From: Kitasatospora sp. GP82
GTDB lineage: Bacteria; Actinomycetota; Actinomycetes; Streptomycetales; Streptomycetaceae
Reading direction: 5' to 3'
Length of the DNA: 64,000 bases
Assembly: GCF_029892105.1 (NCBI RefSeq)
Contig: NZ_JARZAJ010000009.1
Location: forward strand, 62,001 to 126,000
In this document: in pieces, positions 24,211 through 33,470 of the stretch
How the letters are laid out: each line of letters opens with the position of its first letter
How positions within the stretch are numbered: position 1 is the stretch's first letter
Position numbers and translations under genes: made by a program
Notes under the pieces: model-generated
What the model was told of the DNA's origin: nothing
The model's input: the letters and a program-made list of their open reading frames with translations, nothing else
The model's database searches: none

Positions 24211-26394
24211 TCAGGTGGCGGTGAGAACCAGCACGGCCTGGTCGTCGATGGTGGAATCAGCTGCGAAGGCGGCGACTGCGGCGGTGACGGACTCAATGAG
24301 GGTGGTGGCGGTGGGGGACGTAGTCCTAAGCGTGACGAGGGCCTCAGCCAAGCGGTCCTCGCCGAAGAACTCGCCGTCGGCTGAGCGCGCCTCGGTGATG
24401 CCGTCGGTGACCAGGACCAGAGCGTCGCCCGGATACAGGTCGATACTGCAAGCGGACCCGTCGGGGTCGGGGCCGATACCCAGGAGCAGGCCTGGATGGG
24501 CGAGTTCTTCGACGGTGGCGTCGGCGCGGCGTACGAGTGGGGGTACGTGGCCGGCGCGAATCAGGTTCAGTGCGAGGTGGGATGCGGTGTGCCGCAGTTC
24601 GGCGTAGACGAGTGAGACGAAGCAGTCCTCGTCGGCGGTGTTATCTGCCAGAGCGTCGTTGATGGCGGCGACCACCGCCGCCGGGTCGTTCAGGAGACGG
24701 GCGGCGGCGCGTGCGGTGTGGCGGACCATGCCGGTAGTGGTGGCGGCCAGAGCACCGCGCCCGCACACGTCACCTATCATGAGCGCCCAGCGGCCGTCGG
24801 ACAGCGGGAAGACATCGTAGAAGTCGCCACCGACGTCGAGTCCTTCGCCGGCGGGATGGTATGAGGCCGCCAGAGTGGTGCCGGGAATCCTGGGCAACTC
24901 GGGAGGCAGCAGGCCTGCCTGCAGATCGCGGGCCAGTTGGACGCGGTCGGTGAACTGGTGGGCATTGTCAGCACTGGACGCGGCCCGGCGGGCGAGCTCC
25001 TCGGCTAGGGCGACGATGTGGCTGTCCATCGGCCGGTCAGTATCCAGCAGGGTCAGTACGCCGAAGGTGCCGCCGCGAGTGGCCAGCGGCACGCACGCGT
25101 AACCGGTGACGCCGAGCTGTGCAAAGGGGTCGTCCGCACGGGCGCCGAAGTGGCCGGTCTCGGTGGTGCCGGAGGCCAGCACACGAGCAACCGCGTTGTC
25201 GAGCTCGGCGCTCAGTTCGGGGGAGGCGAGGGGGCCTGCCTCGGCCCGGGGGGAGGCGGCCACGGCGACCCGCCGGGTCTGGCCACCCTCGACCACGTGG
25301 ACGGCACACAGTGGGGCCAAGGTCGGCACGGTCAGCCGGGCCAGGCAGCGCAGGCAGTCGAAATAGTGCAGTTCGCGCGTGATGGCGGTGCTGGCGTCCA
25401 ACACGAAAGCCAAGTCCTCGCGGGCCGCTTTCTCACGCTCCTGGGCGGCACGGCCTGCCTCCACCGCGTGGTGGCGTTCGATGGCCAGGGCGGCGATGCG
25501 GGTGAACGCGGCGCTGAGCGCCACGTCCTTGTCCTCTGGGGCCTTGGGGGTGCGGTGGTATATCGCGAAGGTGCCCAGCAGCCGACCGTCCACTCCTTCG
25601 ATCGGGGTGGACCAGCATGCCGCAACCTCAGCCCGCTTTGCCAGGTCGCGATAGCCCTCCCACCGGGGATCGGTGGCGATGTCGGTGACGATCACTGGCG
25701 CGCGCAGGAAGGCGGCCGTGCCGCACGAGCCGACGCCGTCGCCGATGGCGATCCCGTCGACCGCCTCGTTGTAGAAGGCGGGCAGGGTCGGGCCGGTGCC
25801 GTGCCGCAGGTGCCGGCCGTCGGGATCGACAAGCAGCACCGAGACGATCATTTCCGGGGACAGGTCCTCGATAGCCCTGGCCATGCCGCTTAGGATCTCG
25901 TCCAACGGGGCGTCGCGCGCGATCTGCTCCAGCAGGATGCGCTGCTCGGCGGCCAGGAGCTGGGCATGGTGGTACGCGGTGGTCTCCACCGCGATCACCA
26001 CCACTCCGTCGACCTGGCCGATCACGTCTCGGCGGGGCTCGTAGGTGAAGTCGAAGAACCCCTCCCGCTCCGCCCCCGGCTCACCGAGCACGAGCCGCCT
26101 GTCTTGGGCCCGGTACGCGGTGCCGGTGCGGTACACCGCATCGAGCCGGTCGAGGACGCCCTGCGGAGCCAGTTCCGGAATCAGTTCTCCGATTGGCACG
26201 CCGGTACGCCTGCGGTCGACTCCACAGGCCTCGAAGAACGCCGAATTCGCTGCCTCCAGCAGAAGCCTCGGGCCGCTCAGCGCAGCGAAAATCACCGGAG
26301 CCTGCCCGAACAGGTCCGCATACTCCTTGCTCCGCCCGTAAGGGGACCCGAGGTGTCTCGTGGCAGAGCCAAGGTGATCAGGCTGTAGGGACAT
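24211..26394 (-). CDS. PAS-GAF-GAF-SpoIIE protein phosphatase
   Basis: The protein has 727 residues. The ATG at 26394 follows AGAGGG. An N-terminal PAS-like region (APVIFAALSGPRLLLEAANS) is followed by a GAF domain (residues about 170-310, with GVGSCGTAAFLRAPVIVTDI), a coiled linker and a second GAF (about 340-480). The C-terminal PP2C/SpoIIE domain has QAGLLPPELPRIPGTTLAAS, GGDFYDVFPL, MIGDVCGRGA and LVLVTDGITEARS. It probably dephosphorylates anti-anti-sigma proteins of the SigB type in response to a small ligand or redox signal. Streptomycetes carry dozens. Confidence 0.9.
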   Translation of the reverse strand: MSLQPDHLGSATRHLGSPYGRSKEYADLFGQAPVIFAALSGPRLLLEAANSAFFEACGVDRRRTGVPIGELIPELAPQGVLDRLDAVYRTGTAYRAQDRRLVLGEPGAEREGFFDFTYEPRRDVIGQVDGVVVIAVETTAYHHAQLLAAEQRILLEQIARDAPLDEILSGMARAIEDLSPEMIVSVLLVDPDGRHLRHGTGPTLPAFYNEAVDGIAIGDGVGSCGTAAFLRAPVIVTDIATDPRWEGYRDLAKRAEVAACWSTPIEGVDGRLLGTFAIYHRTPKAPEDKDVALSAAFTRIAALAIERHHAVEAGRAAQEREKAAREDLAFVLDASTAITRELHYFDCLRCLARLTVPTLAPLCAVHVVEGGQTRRVAVAASPRAEAGPLASPELSAELDNAVARVLASGTTETGHFGARADDPFAQLGVTGYACVPLATRGGTFGVLTLLDTDRPMDSHIVALAEELARRAASSADNAHQFTDRVQLARDLQAGLLPPELPRIPGTTLAASYHPAGEGLDVGGDFYDVFPLSDGRWALMIGDVCGRGALAATTTGMVRHTARAAARLLNDPAAVVAAINDALADNTADEDCFVSLVYAELRHTASHLALNLIRAGHVPPLVRRADATVEELAHPGLLLGIGPDPDGSACSIDLYPGDALVLVTDGITEARSADGEFFGEDRLAEALVTLRTTSPTATTLIESVTAAVAAFAADSTIDDQAVLVLTAT

Positions 26395-26706
26395 GACAGC
26401 TGCCCTCTTCTGCATTCGCCGACCGCGCCGTCGCGCCCTACCCCTACGATGACACACCGCTACGCGGATTCCAGGTCCCGGATTCGGCGCCCCGAAGATG
26501 GGGATCCCTGCGGCTCCGACGGCGGGAGGCTCCCGTCACCTTCACGAGTCCAGCCATCCTCCGCCTCCGCCCACCGGGGCCTTCGTCATGGTCGCGCTTC
26601 ACCGGGAACTTGATCGTCGACGAGAGCGGCCGCGGGCGTTCATTGCACGGCATGCCGGGCCGACGTGACCGGGACGCCCCCGGCCCGGGGAAGCCGTCGG
26701 GACGGA

Positions 26707-27201
26707 TCAGCGACGGGCGTCCTTGTCCGGGGCGCGGTGCCGGAGGGCGTCCTGGGATTCGACGTATTTCAGCATGAGGCGGGCGAACTCCAGGCGTTCG
26801 CGCTCGGTCCAGCCGGTGGTGATGGACTCGAAGGCCGAGCGCTGGTGCCGGCGGAAGCGGGCCATCAGGTCCTTGCCCTCGGGGCTGAGGTGAAGGATCG
26901 TCCGGCGGCCGTCCTGTTGGGAGGCGGCGCGGATCAGGTAGCCGGCGGAGATGCAGTCGGACACCATGCGGCTGGCTACGGAGGGGTCCGCACCCAGGTG
27001 CTCGGCCACGGCGCCGACGGTGACCTCGCGGGCATCGTCCTGCTCGGCCTCCAGGACGATGTTGAGGATCAGCGTGCGGCTCAGGTCCTTCTGGGAGACC
27101 GGGTTCTCGACCTCAAGGAGTGAGGAGCGCCGCAGCTTGCCGAACGCCGGGCCCACGGCGTCCAGCAGCTCGTCGGCTGTTCTCGGCTCGTGCTTCGTCA
27201 T
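26707..27201 (-). CDS. MarR-type transcriptional regulator
   Basis: The 164-residue protein reads MTKHEPRTADELLDAVGPAF, with the HTH around VTVGAVAEHLGADPSVASRM and the wing DGRRTILHLSPEGKDLMARF. The ATG at 27201 has GAGGG close upstream; the ATG at 27216 is an alternative. It diverges from an NmrA-like gene, with a palindromic operator between, so it is probably an autorepressor that also controls that gene. Confidence 0.85.
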   Translation of the reverse strand: MTKHEPRTADELLDAVGPAFGKLRRSSLLEVENPVSQKDLSRTLILNIVLEAEQDDAREVTVGAVAEHLGADPSVASRMVSDCISAGYLIRAASQQDGRRTILHLSPEGKDLMARFRRHQRSAFESITTGWTERERLEFARLMLKYVESQDALRHRAPDKDARR

Positions 27202-27239
27202 GCCCTCATCGTACATACATGACCAATCGAATACATGTG

Positions 27240-27270
27240 TTGACTTGAAAACGTGTGCATGTAAACATGC
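27240..27270 (+). promoter_or_regulatory. Promoter with overlapping palindromic operator
   Basis: TTGACT (27240-27245) is a good -35. The palindrome GCATGTAAACATGC (27257-27270) covers the expected -10 region at 16-17 bp spacing. Related half sites (ACATAC, TACATGT) lie between it and the MarR start at 27210-27240. A repressor bound here would block the NmrA-like gene directly. Confidence 0.65.
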
Positions 27271-27301
27271 ATATGTCTTCAGCAGCGAACGGAGTCCTCC
27301 C

Positions 27302-28144
27302 ATGACCATCCTCATCACCGGCGCCCGCGGCAAGGTCGGCCAGGCGATCATCAGCCGCCTGCACCGCGCCGGCCTCACCATCCGCGCCGCCAGCGCCGAG
27401 CCCGCGGAACTGACCGTCCCGGCCGGCGTCGAGGTCGCCGAACTCGTCCTCGACCGGCCCGAGACCTTCGACTCCGCGCTGCGCGGCGTCCGCCAGGTCT
27501 TCCTCTATCCCCAGCCCGCCGGCATCCACGATCTGATCAAGGCCGCCCAGGCCGCAGGCGTCGAGCACGTCGTCCTGTTGTCCTCGTCATCCGTCCTGGG
27601 CCCCGCCGCTGAGAACGACCCGCTCGCGAGCCACAGCCTCAAGGTCGAGCGCGCCCTCGCCGACTCCGATCTGACCTGCACGTTCCTGCGCCCGGACGCA
27701 TTCGCCAGCAACTCCCTCGGCTGGGCGCACTTCACCGGCCGGTCGATGCCCATCCAGCTCGCCTACCCGGACGCGCACATCGTGCCCATCCACCCCGAGG
27801 ACATCGCCGACATCGCCGTGGAGGCCCTGACCGGCACCTCCCTCACCGGCCGCTCGGTCACCCTGACCGGCCCCGAGTCGCTCACCTTCCGCGACCAGCT
27901 CGCGATCCTGGCTGACGCCACCGGCAGTGAGATCCCGGTCGAGCACATCACCCGCGCCCAGGCCGAGCAGCAGATGGGCAACTACATGCCCGTGCCGATG
28001 GTCTCCTCGCTGCTCAACCTGTGGGAAGCCGCCGACCACGGCCCTGCGGCCATCGCTGACACCACCAGGACCCTCCTCGGTCGGCCCGCCCGCACCTTCC
28101 AGCAGTGGGCCCGCGAGAACGTCGGCGCCTTCACCCAGCACTGA
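27302..28144 (+). CDS. NmrA-like NAD(P)-binding protein
   Basis: The protein has 280 residues. ATG 27302 follows GGAGTCC. The Rossmann motif ITGARGKVGQAIISRL and segments HVVLLSSSSVLGPAAE, CTFLRPDAFASNSLGWA and VPIHPEDIADIAVEALTG are those of NmrA/QOR2-type atypical short-chain dehydrogenases. These sense NADP(H) or reduce quinones. It is controlled by the divergent MarR through the palindrome and is likely a redox or electrophile response gene. Confidence 0.88.
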   Translation: MTILITGARGKVGQAIISRLHRAGLTIRAASAEPAELTVPAGVEVAELVLDRPETFDSALRGVRQVFLYPQPAGIHDLIKAAQAAGVEHVVLLSSSSVLGPAAENDPLASHSLKVERALADSDLTCTFLRPDAFASNSLGWAHFTGRSMPIQLAYPDAHIVPIHPEDIADIAVEALTGTSLTGRSVTLTGPESLTFRDQLAILADATGSEIPVEHITRAQAEQQMGNYMPVPMVSSLLNLWEAADHGPAAIADTTRTLLGRPARTFQQWARENVGAFTQH

Positions 28145-28196
28145 CCTGGACGGGCCGTACCAACCGGAGGCCCGTCCCTTCCACCCAAGGGACTAC

Positions 28197-28616
28197 GTGT
28201 CCACGGCTCTCGCCGAAGCCCCCGCCACCCCGCAGACCTCCGGCCGCCGCCGATGGGCCGTCCTCGCCGTCGTCCTCTTCGCCGCGATCCTCGACCTCCT
28301 CGACGCGACGATCACCAATATCGCCGCCCCGACCATCGCCGCCGACCTGAACGGCGCGGATGCCCTCGTCCGGTGGCCCGGCGCCGGTTACGCCCTGGCC
28401 ATGGGCGTCCTGCTGGTGGTCGGTGGCAGGCTCGGCGACAAGTTCGGACGCCGCCGCCGCACCGGTGCCGCAGCCATCACCACGGTCTACTTCCACACCT
28501 CCGGCGGCTCCACGAACGCCGCCACCCACAGCCTCGCCGTGGGCGCAGCAGCCACCCTCGCCTGCTGCGCCCTCGTGTGGCTGCTGCCCCGCAAAGCCCG
28601 GCCCCAGCACCGCTGA
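28197..28616 (+). pseudogene. MFS transporter with large internal deletion
   Basis: GTG 28197 starts a DHA2-type exporter N-terminus: RWAVLAVVLFAAILDLLDAT and the motif-A region GGRLGDKFGRRRR. It then jumps to the extreme C-terminus (AVGAAATLACCALVWLLPRK) with no break in frame. Only 139 of about 480 residues remain, so about ten helices are missing. The in-frame deletion leaves a product with three helices at most. Confidence 0.8.
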
Positions 28617-28634
28617 CCCGCTCAGGAGCAAGAC

Positions 28635-28703
28635 ATGAAGTCCATCGGCTACTGGCTCAACCGCACCGACAAGGCCCTCACCGGCTACCTGGACAAGCCC
28701 TGA
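28635..28703 (+). pseudogene. MarR-like regulator, N-terminal stub of 22 residues
   Basis: A good ribosome site (CAGGAG) precedes ATG 28635. The peptide MKSIGYWLNRTDKALTGYLD resembles the first helix of actinomycete MarR regulators, then stops. The remainder of the gene is gone. Confidence 0.5.
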
Positions 28704-29087
28704 GGTGCTACCTGTTCGGCACGGTGGACCACCTGACGGCGGACCACCGCAACCGGCTCGCATCAGCGCTTGTGCGCATCGGCTCCGTTCCGCCTCGTTA
28801 CGACAGTCTGTGCGCCCTGCTGCCGCAACAGGTCTCGCTGCCTCGATCGCGGCCTGCCGGACTGCCACCTGCGCCGCGTCCCGGCGTCCGCCAGGCGACA
28901 TTTCCAAGGTCTTTGTGATCAACGGCTCGATGTTCGGACGGCGCCCGGCACTCCGGCCTGCCGTGGGCTGCGGCGCGCAGGTGCCGAGTGCTGGCGGCAC
29001 CGTAGCCGCGCCTCGTACCCTCGACGCGATGGGTCCTGTCCGGGCGGCCCCGCCGCCCGTGTCGCGCCGAGCCGGAAAGCAGGCAGC
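28704..29087. other. Gene-less stretch
   Basis: About 380 bp between the MarR stub and the ATP-grasp gene. I see no recognisable coding content on either strand. It probably continues the deletion scar and carries the ATP-grasp promoter. Confidence 0.4.
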
Positions 29088-30074
29088 GTGTCCCGCACTA
29101 CCAGCAGCGACGGAGTATCGAACCCCGGTGTCGACCGGTCGCGGATGCGGCGCGACGCCTCGGTGTGGCTGCTCATCGGCAGCGGCCTCGAACAGACCCG
29201 CGTCGCGGCGGAGGTGGCTGCGGCCTTCGCGCTGGCATTCGGCGAGGAGTGCGCGACGGTGCGTACTGCCGACCTTCTCCTGGGGGTGCGGGCCGGGCAG
29301 CTGACCCTCGGCGACCTCGACGGCCGACCGGTGGCCGCCCCGGCGGTGGCGTACGCTCGGATGTCCACGCCACGGCTTCGTACCGACTGTGAAGTGACCC
29401 TGCTGCGCCAACTGCAGGCCATGGGAACGGTGTTGCTCAACCCCATTGACGCCGTTCTGGCCTGTGCGAACAAGTTCTGGCAGCTGCAGGAGCTCGCGCT
29501 GGCGGGCCTGCCGGTGCCTGACACCCTCACCTACACGGATGCCCCGCTCTCTCGTGTGATCTCTGCCGGGATCGAACAGCCCTGTGTGGTCAAGGCAGTT
29601 CGCGGCCAGCGCGGTGGCCGGGTCTTTCTTGCCCCGACCGCCGACATGCTCCGGGACATCCACGGCAGCCTCAGCAACGAGGTGCCCTATCTCTTCCAGC
29701 ACTATCTGGAGCACTCGCACGGCCGGGACCTGCGAGTCGTCGTGGTCGACGGCCGAGCGGTCGCGGCGCAGGTCCGGCGCGCCACCGATGGTGGGTTCAA
29801 GTCCAACCTCGCGCTCGGCGGCGAATCCACGTACTGCCTCGGCCGCTATCCCGAAGCGGAGGAGCTGGCCGTCCGGGCCGTCGCCGTCATCGGGCTCGGG
29901 GTCGCGGGGGTGGACCTGCTCTTCCGGCCCGACGGCGGTTTCACGCTGTGCGAAGTCAACGCCAACGTCAGCTGGCGCGAGACCATGTCCGAGATCGCCC
30001 CGGCCGTCGCCACCGCCTGTGCGGCCCGGCTCAGGCCGGACTTCCCGAACGAGCCGAATGGGCAACACCTTTGA
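29088..30074 (+). CDS. RimK-like ATP-grasp protein
   Basis: The protein is about 328 residues from GTG 29088; ATG 29145 (MRRDASVW) is an equally possible start. ATP-grasp landmarks are NKFWQLQELALAGLPVPDTL, IEQPCVVKAVRGQRGGRVFL, the hinge YLFQHYLEHSHGRDLRVVVV and the metal-binding end GVDLLFRPDGGFTLCEVNAN. RimK-type enzymes add amino acids to peptides, proteins or small acids. No leader-peptide gene or partner lies next to it, so the substrate is open. Confidence 0.82.
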   Translation: MSRTTSSDGVSNPGVDRSRMRRDASVWLLIGSGLEQTRVAAEVAAAFALAFGEECATVRTADLLLGVRAGQLTLGDLDGRPVAAPAVAYARMSTPRLRTDCEVTLLRQLQAMGTVLLNPIDAVLACANKFWQLQELALAGLPVPDTLTYTDAPLSRVISAGIEQPCVVKAVRGQRGGRVFLAPTADMLRDIHGSLSNEVPYLFQHYLEHSHGRDLRVVVVDGRAVAAQVRRATDGGFKSNLALGGESTYCLGRYPEAEELAVRAVAVIGLGVAGVDLLFRPDGGFTLCEVNANVSWRETMSEIAPAVATACAARLRPDFPNEPNGQHL

Positions 30075-30265
30075 CAACCAGGCCGGCTGCCCCGGTGGCG
30101 GCCACAGTGAACGCGGCACTGGAGCTCGGATGCCCACGCGTGGGACGGCTCGCTCCGGGTCATCGCTGTCGGCTCCGTGTGCGGGCCGGGTCGCCGATGC
30201 GGAGCTGACGTATGGCTGGATGGCGATGGGTAGGCCGAGCCGCTGAGTCCCGCCGGTGAGCGCTG

Positions 30266-33200
30266 TTATCCCGGGGATCGGGAGCCGGCCCGGTCGGACT
30301 CTTCGCGGATGGCTCGGCGGAGCAGTTCGGCCAGGTGCATCGCCCTTCGGCCGTCCGTGAGTTGGGCGATCTGGGTGCGGCAGCTGAAACCGTCCGCGAG
30401 CAGGACGGTCTCGGGCGCGGCTGCCCGTACGGCAGGGAGCAGGACGCGTTCGGCGGCCGCCACCGAGACCTCGTAGTGGCCGCGTTCGAAGCCGAAGTTC
30501 CCCGCCAGGCCGCAGCAGCCGGAGTCCGGAACCTGGTTCGCCAGGCCGATCCGGGCTTCGATCCGGCGGTCCGCCGCGGTGCCGAGCACGGCGTGCTGAT
30601 GGCAGTGCACCTGGGTGAGTCCCTGCACCTGTCGCGGTCCCTGCACCTGTCCCGGTTCCCGTCCCGGTCCCGGTTCTCGTCCTGGCTCCGCCCTCGACGG
30701 GCCGGCGAGGGTGGGAAGTTCGACCTCGCTCTGCTCCAGGAACTCGGCCAGGGTACGCACCCGCCCGGGAACATCGCCCGCCTCCGCGCCGATCAGCTTG
30801 GGCAGTTCCTCGCGCAGCGCGGCGGTGCAGCTGGGTTCGAGGCCGACCACGGGGAGTCCCGGTGGGAGGGCGCGCAGGCTGCGTCGCATCACCCGTCGCG
30901 CGACGTCCAGTTGCCCGGTCGAGACCCAGGTAAGGCCGCAGCAGACCGGGCCGCCGGGGAGCCGGACGGCGAAGCCGAGGTGTTCGAGCACCTCGACGGC
31001 GGCCCTGGCGGGCTCGGGGTCCAGCAGGTTGCTGAAGGTGTCCGGCCAGAGCAGGACCGGCGTGGCGCCGGGCCGGGCCGGGTGCTCTGCCCGGTGGCGG
31101 CGGAACCAGTGCTCGAAGGTCTCGCTCGGCAGGGTGGGCAGGGCACGTCGGCTGTCGATACCGCCGAGCCGCTTGAGTGCGGCTGCCGAACTCGGTGCGG
31201 AGAGCAGGCGGTTGGCGATGCCAGGAGCGAATGCGGCGGCGCGCAGGGTGAGCGGCAGCCAGCCCATCGAGAAGTGCGAGGCAGGTCGCAGGCGCCGCCG
31301 GTAGTGCTGGTGCAGGAACTCGGTCTTGTAGGTCGCCATGTCGACATGGACCGGGCAGTCGGCAGCGCAGCCCTTGCAGCCGAGGCAGAGGTCGAGCGCT
31401 TCCCTGACCTCCTCCGAACGCCAGCCGTCAGTGACGGCGCTGTCCGTCACATCGCCACCACGACCTGCCACCGCCACGCCGCGAAGCATCTCCGCGAGCA
31501 GCCGGGCACGACCGCGCGTGGAGTGCCGCTCCTCCTCGGTGACCATGTAACTCGGGCACATCACACCGCTGGTGGTGTCCACGCACTTCGCCACTCCGAC
31601 GCAGCGGTGGACGGCCTTCAGCAGGCTGCCGCCGTCCTTCTCGTAGGGGAGGGCGAGCGGCAGGTCGCGTCCGGTGAAGCGCAGGTCGGTGTCGAGCGGG
31701 CGCGGGTCGACCAGCGCGCCGGGGTTGAGCAGGTCGTCCGGATCCCAGACCCGCTTGAACTGCCCGAACAGGTCGATGATCTCGGCCGGATACATCCGGG
31801 GGAGCAGCTCCGAGCGGGCCTGGCCGTCACCGTGCTCGCCGGAGAGCGAACCGCCGTGCGCCACCACCAGATCGGCCGCCTCCTCCATGAACGCCCGGAA
31901 CTCCGGCAGTCGGCGCGGTTCGGTGAGCGGGAAGTCCAGCCGCAGATGTACGCAGCCCTCGCCGAAGTGCCCGTACGGGACGCCGCGCAGGCCGTGCCGC
32001 CCGAGCAGCGCGCGCAGTTCGCGCAGGTAGTCGCCGAGCCGTTCCACCGGCACCGCCGAGTCCTCCCAGCCGGGCCAGGCCTCGGTGCCTCCGTCGGCCT
32101 CGGGCTGGGAGGTGTCCCCGGTCGCGATGTTCGGCAGCCGGCTGACGATCCCCGCACCGGCCTCCCGTACGCCCCACAGCTGGCGCTGCTCGCCGGGGTC
32201 GGTGACCACGGTGACGGTGGCGCGCTGTTCGCGGCGGACGGCGTCGGCCAACTCGCGGGCGGCGTCCAGGGCCTGGGCCTCGGTTGCGCCGCCGGTCTCC
32301 AGGAAGAGCCAGCACTCGCCCTCGGGCAGCCGGTCCAGCGCGGGCGGGCGGCGTCCGGCGGCAAGCAGGGCGGCGATCAGGTCGGAGGCCATGCCCTCGA
32401 CGGTGAGCGGACGCAGCGGCAGCAGGGCGGGAACGGCGTCGGCGGCCGCCGTCTCGTCGGGGTAGCCGGCCACCACCAGGGCACGTGCGGCGGGTGCCTC
32501 GACCAGACGGACGGTGGCACCGAGCAGTACGGCCCAGGTGCCCTCGCTGCCGGTGAAGGCGCGGGCGAGGTCGTAACCGCGCTCGGGCAGCAGGGCGTCG
32601 AGTGCGTAGCCGGAGGTGCGGCGGGGCAGGTCGGGCATGCCCTGGCGCAGTGCGGGGAGACCGTCGGCGGTGAGGTCCTGCAAGGCGCGGTGCAACTCGC
32701 CCTCGCGGCCCGGTCGTTGACGCAGCAGGGCGCGCTCGGGTGGCGGCAGTTGCCCGGTGACGGTCAGTTCGGTGCCGTCGGCGAGCAGCAGGTCAAGGGA
32801 GTGCAGGTTGTCGGCGGTGCGTCCCCAGGCCACCGAGTGGGCACCGCAGGCGTTGTTGCCGATCATGCCGCCCAGGGTGCACCGGCTGTGCGTGGACGGG
32901 TCAGGGCCGAAGCACAGCCCGTACGGGCGGGCCGCCGCCTGAAGCCGGTCCAGCACCGCGCCCGGCTCGACCCGGGCGGTACGGGCGTCCGGGTCCACCG
33001 AGAGCACCCGGTTGACGTACCGCCGGAAGTCGAGGACGACCGCTCCCGGGCCGATCGCCTGCCCGCCGATGCTGGTACCCGCGCCGCGCGGGACCACCGG
33101 CACCCGGTACTCGCGGCAGAGTGTGAGGGCAGCTCGGACGTCGTCGGTGTCGGCGGGTTTGACCACCCCCAGCGGGAGATGGCGGTAGTTGGACGCGTCG

Positions 33201-33301
33201 TGGCTGTAGACCGTGCGTTCGGCCGCGTCGAAGCGTACGTCGCCGCGCACCGCCGCACGCAGGGCGCGGGCGAGGTCATCGGTTCCCGGGGTGGTCGCCA
33301 T
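30266..33301 (-). CDS. FAD-linked oxidase / Fe-S / CCG-domain fusion (D-lactate or glycolate dehydrogenase-like)
   Basis: The protein has 1,011 residues. The PCMH FAD-binding domain covers about residues 30-210 with VVPRGAGTSIGGQAIG. The FAD-oxidase C-terminal domain contains GHFGEGCVHLRLDFP and SGEHGDGQARSELL. A 4Fe-4S segment with CLGCKGCAADCPVHV lies near 640. Two CCG cysteine-rich domains follow, with GGPVCCGLTW near 785 and SGCCGLAGNFGFERG near 930. It oxidises a 2-hydroxy acid and passes electrons to quinone. Between the CCG domains, residues about 870-898 are a low-complexity run of P-G-R-E and Q-V-Q-G units not expected in the family. Confidence 0.92.
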   Translation of the reverse strand: MATTPGTDDLARALRAAVRGDVRFDAAERTVYSHDASNYRHLPLGVVKPADTDDVRAALTLCREYRVPVVPRGAGTSIGGQAIGPGAVVLDFRRYVNRVLSVDPDARTARVEPGAVLDRLQAAARPYGLCFGPDPSTHSRCTLGGMIGNNACGAHSVAWGRTADNLHSLDLLLADGTELTVTGQLPPPERALLRQRPGREGELHRALQDLTADGLPALRQGMPDLPRRTSGYALDALLPERGYDLARAFTGSEGTWAVLLGATVRLVEAPAARALVVAGYPDETAAADAVPALLPLRPLTVEGMASDLIAALLAAGRRPPALDRLPEGECWLFLETGGATEAQALDAARELADAVRREQRATVTVVTDPGEQRQLWGVREAGAGIVSRLPNIATGDTSQPEADGGTEAWPGWEDSAVPVERLGDYLRELRALLGRHGLRGVPYGHFGEGCVHLRLDFPLTEPRRLPEFRAFMEEAADLVVAHGGSLSGEHGDGQARSELLPRMYPAEIIDLFGQFKRVWDPDDLLNPGALVDPRPLDTDLRFTGRDLPLALPYEKDGGSLLKAVHRCVGVAKCVDTTSGVMCPSYMVTEEERHSTRGRARLLAEMLRGVAVAGRGGDVTDSAVTDGWRSEEVREALDLCLGCKGCAADCPVHVDMATYKTEFLHQHYRRRLRPASHFSMGWLPLTLRAAAFAPGIANRLLSAPSSAAALKRLGGIDSRRALPTLPSETFEHWFRRHRAEHPARPGATPVLLWPDTFSNLLDPEPARAAVEVLEHLGFAVRLPGGPVCCGLTWVSTGQLDVARRVMRRSLRALPPGLPVVGLEPSCTAALREELPKLIGAEAGDVPGRVRTLAEFLEQSEVELPTLAGPSRAEPGREPGPGREPGQVQGPRQVQGLTQVHCHQHAVLGTAADRRIEARIGLANQVPDSGCCGLAGNFGFERGHYEVSVAAAERVLLPAVRAAAPETVLLADGFSCRTQIAQLTDGRRAMHLAELLRRAIREESDRAGSRSPG

Positions 33302-33470
33302 ACCGCGATCATTCCAGCGGCGGGCCGAAGCGGGCAGTGGGCCACCCCGAGGCCATCGCGAGGTCAACCCGACTGCCCCGACCCAACCCGGCCGCGGAGC
33401 GCGGTCCTGATCGGGACCCGGTCCGGCCGTCGCCTGCTGCCCCCCGTGGCGCGGCCGGACCGAGCAGGGG

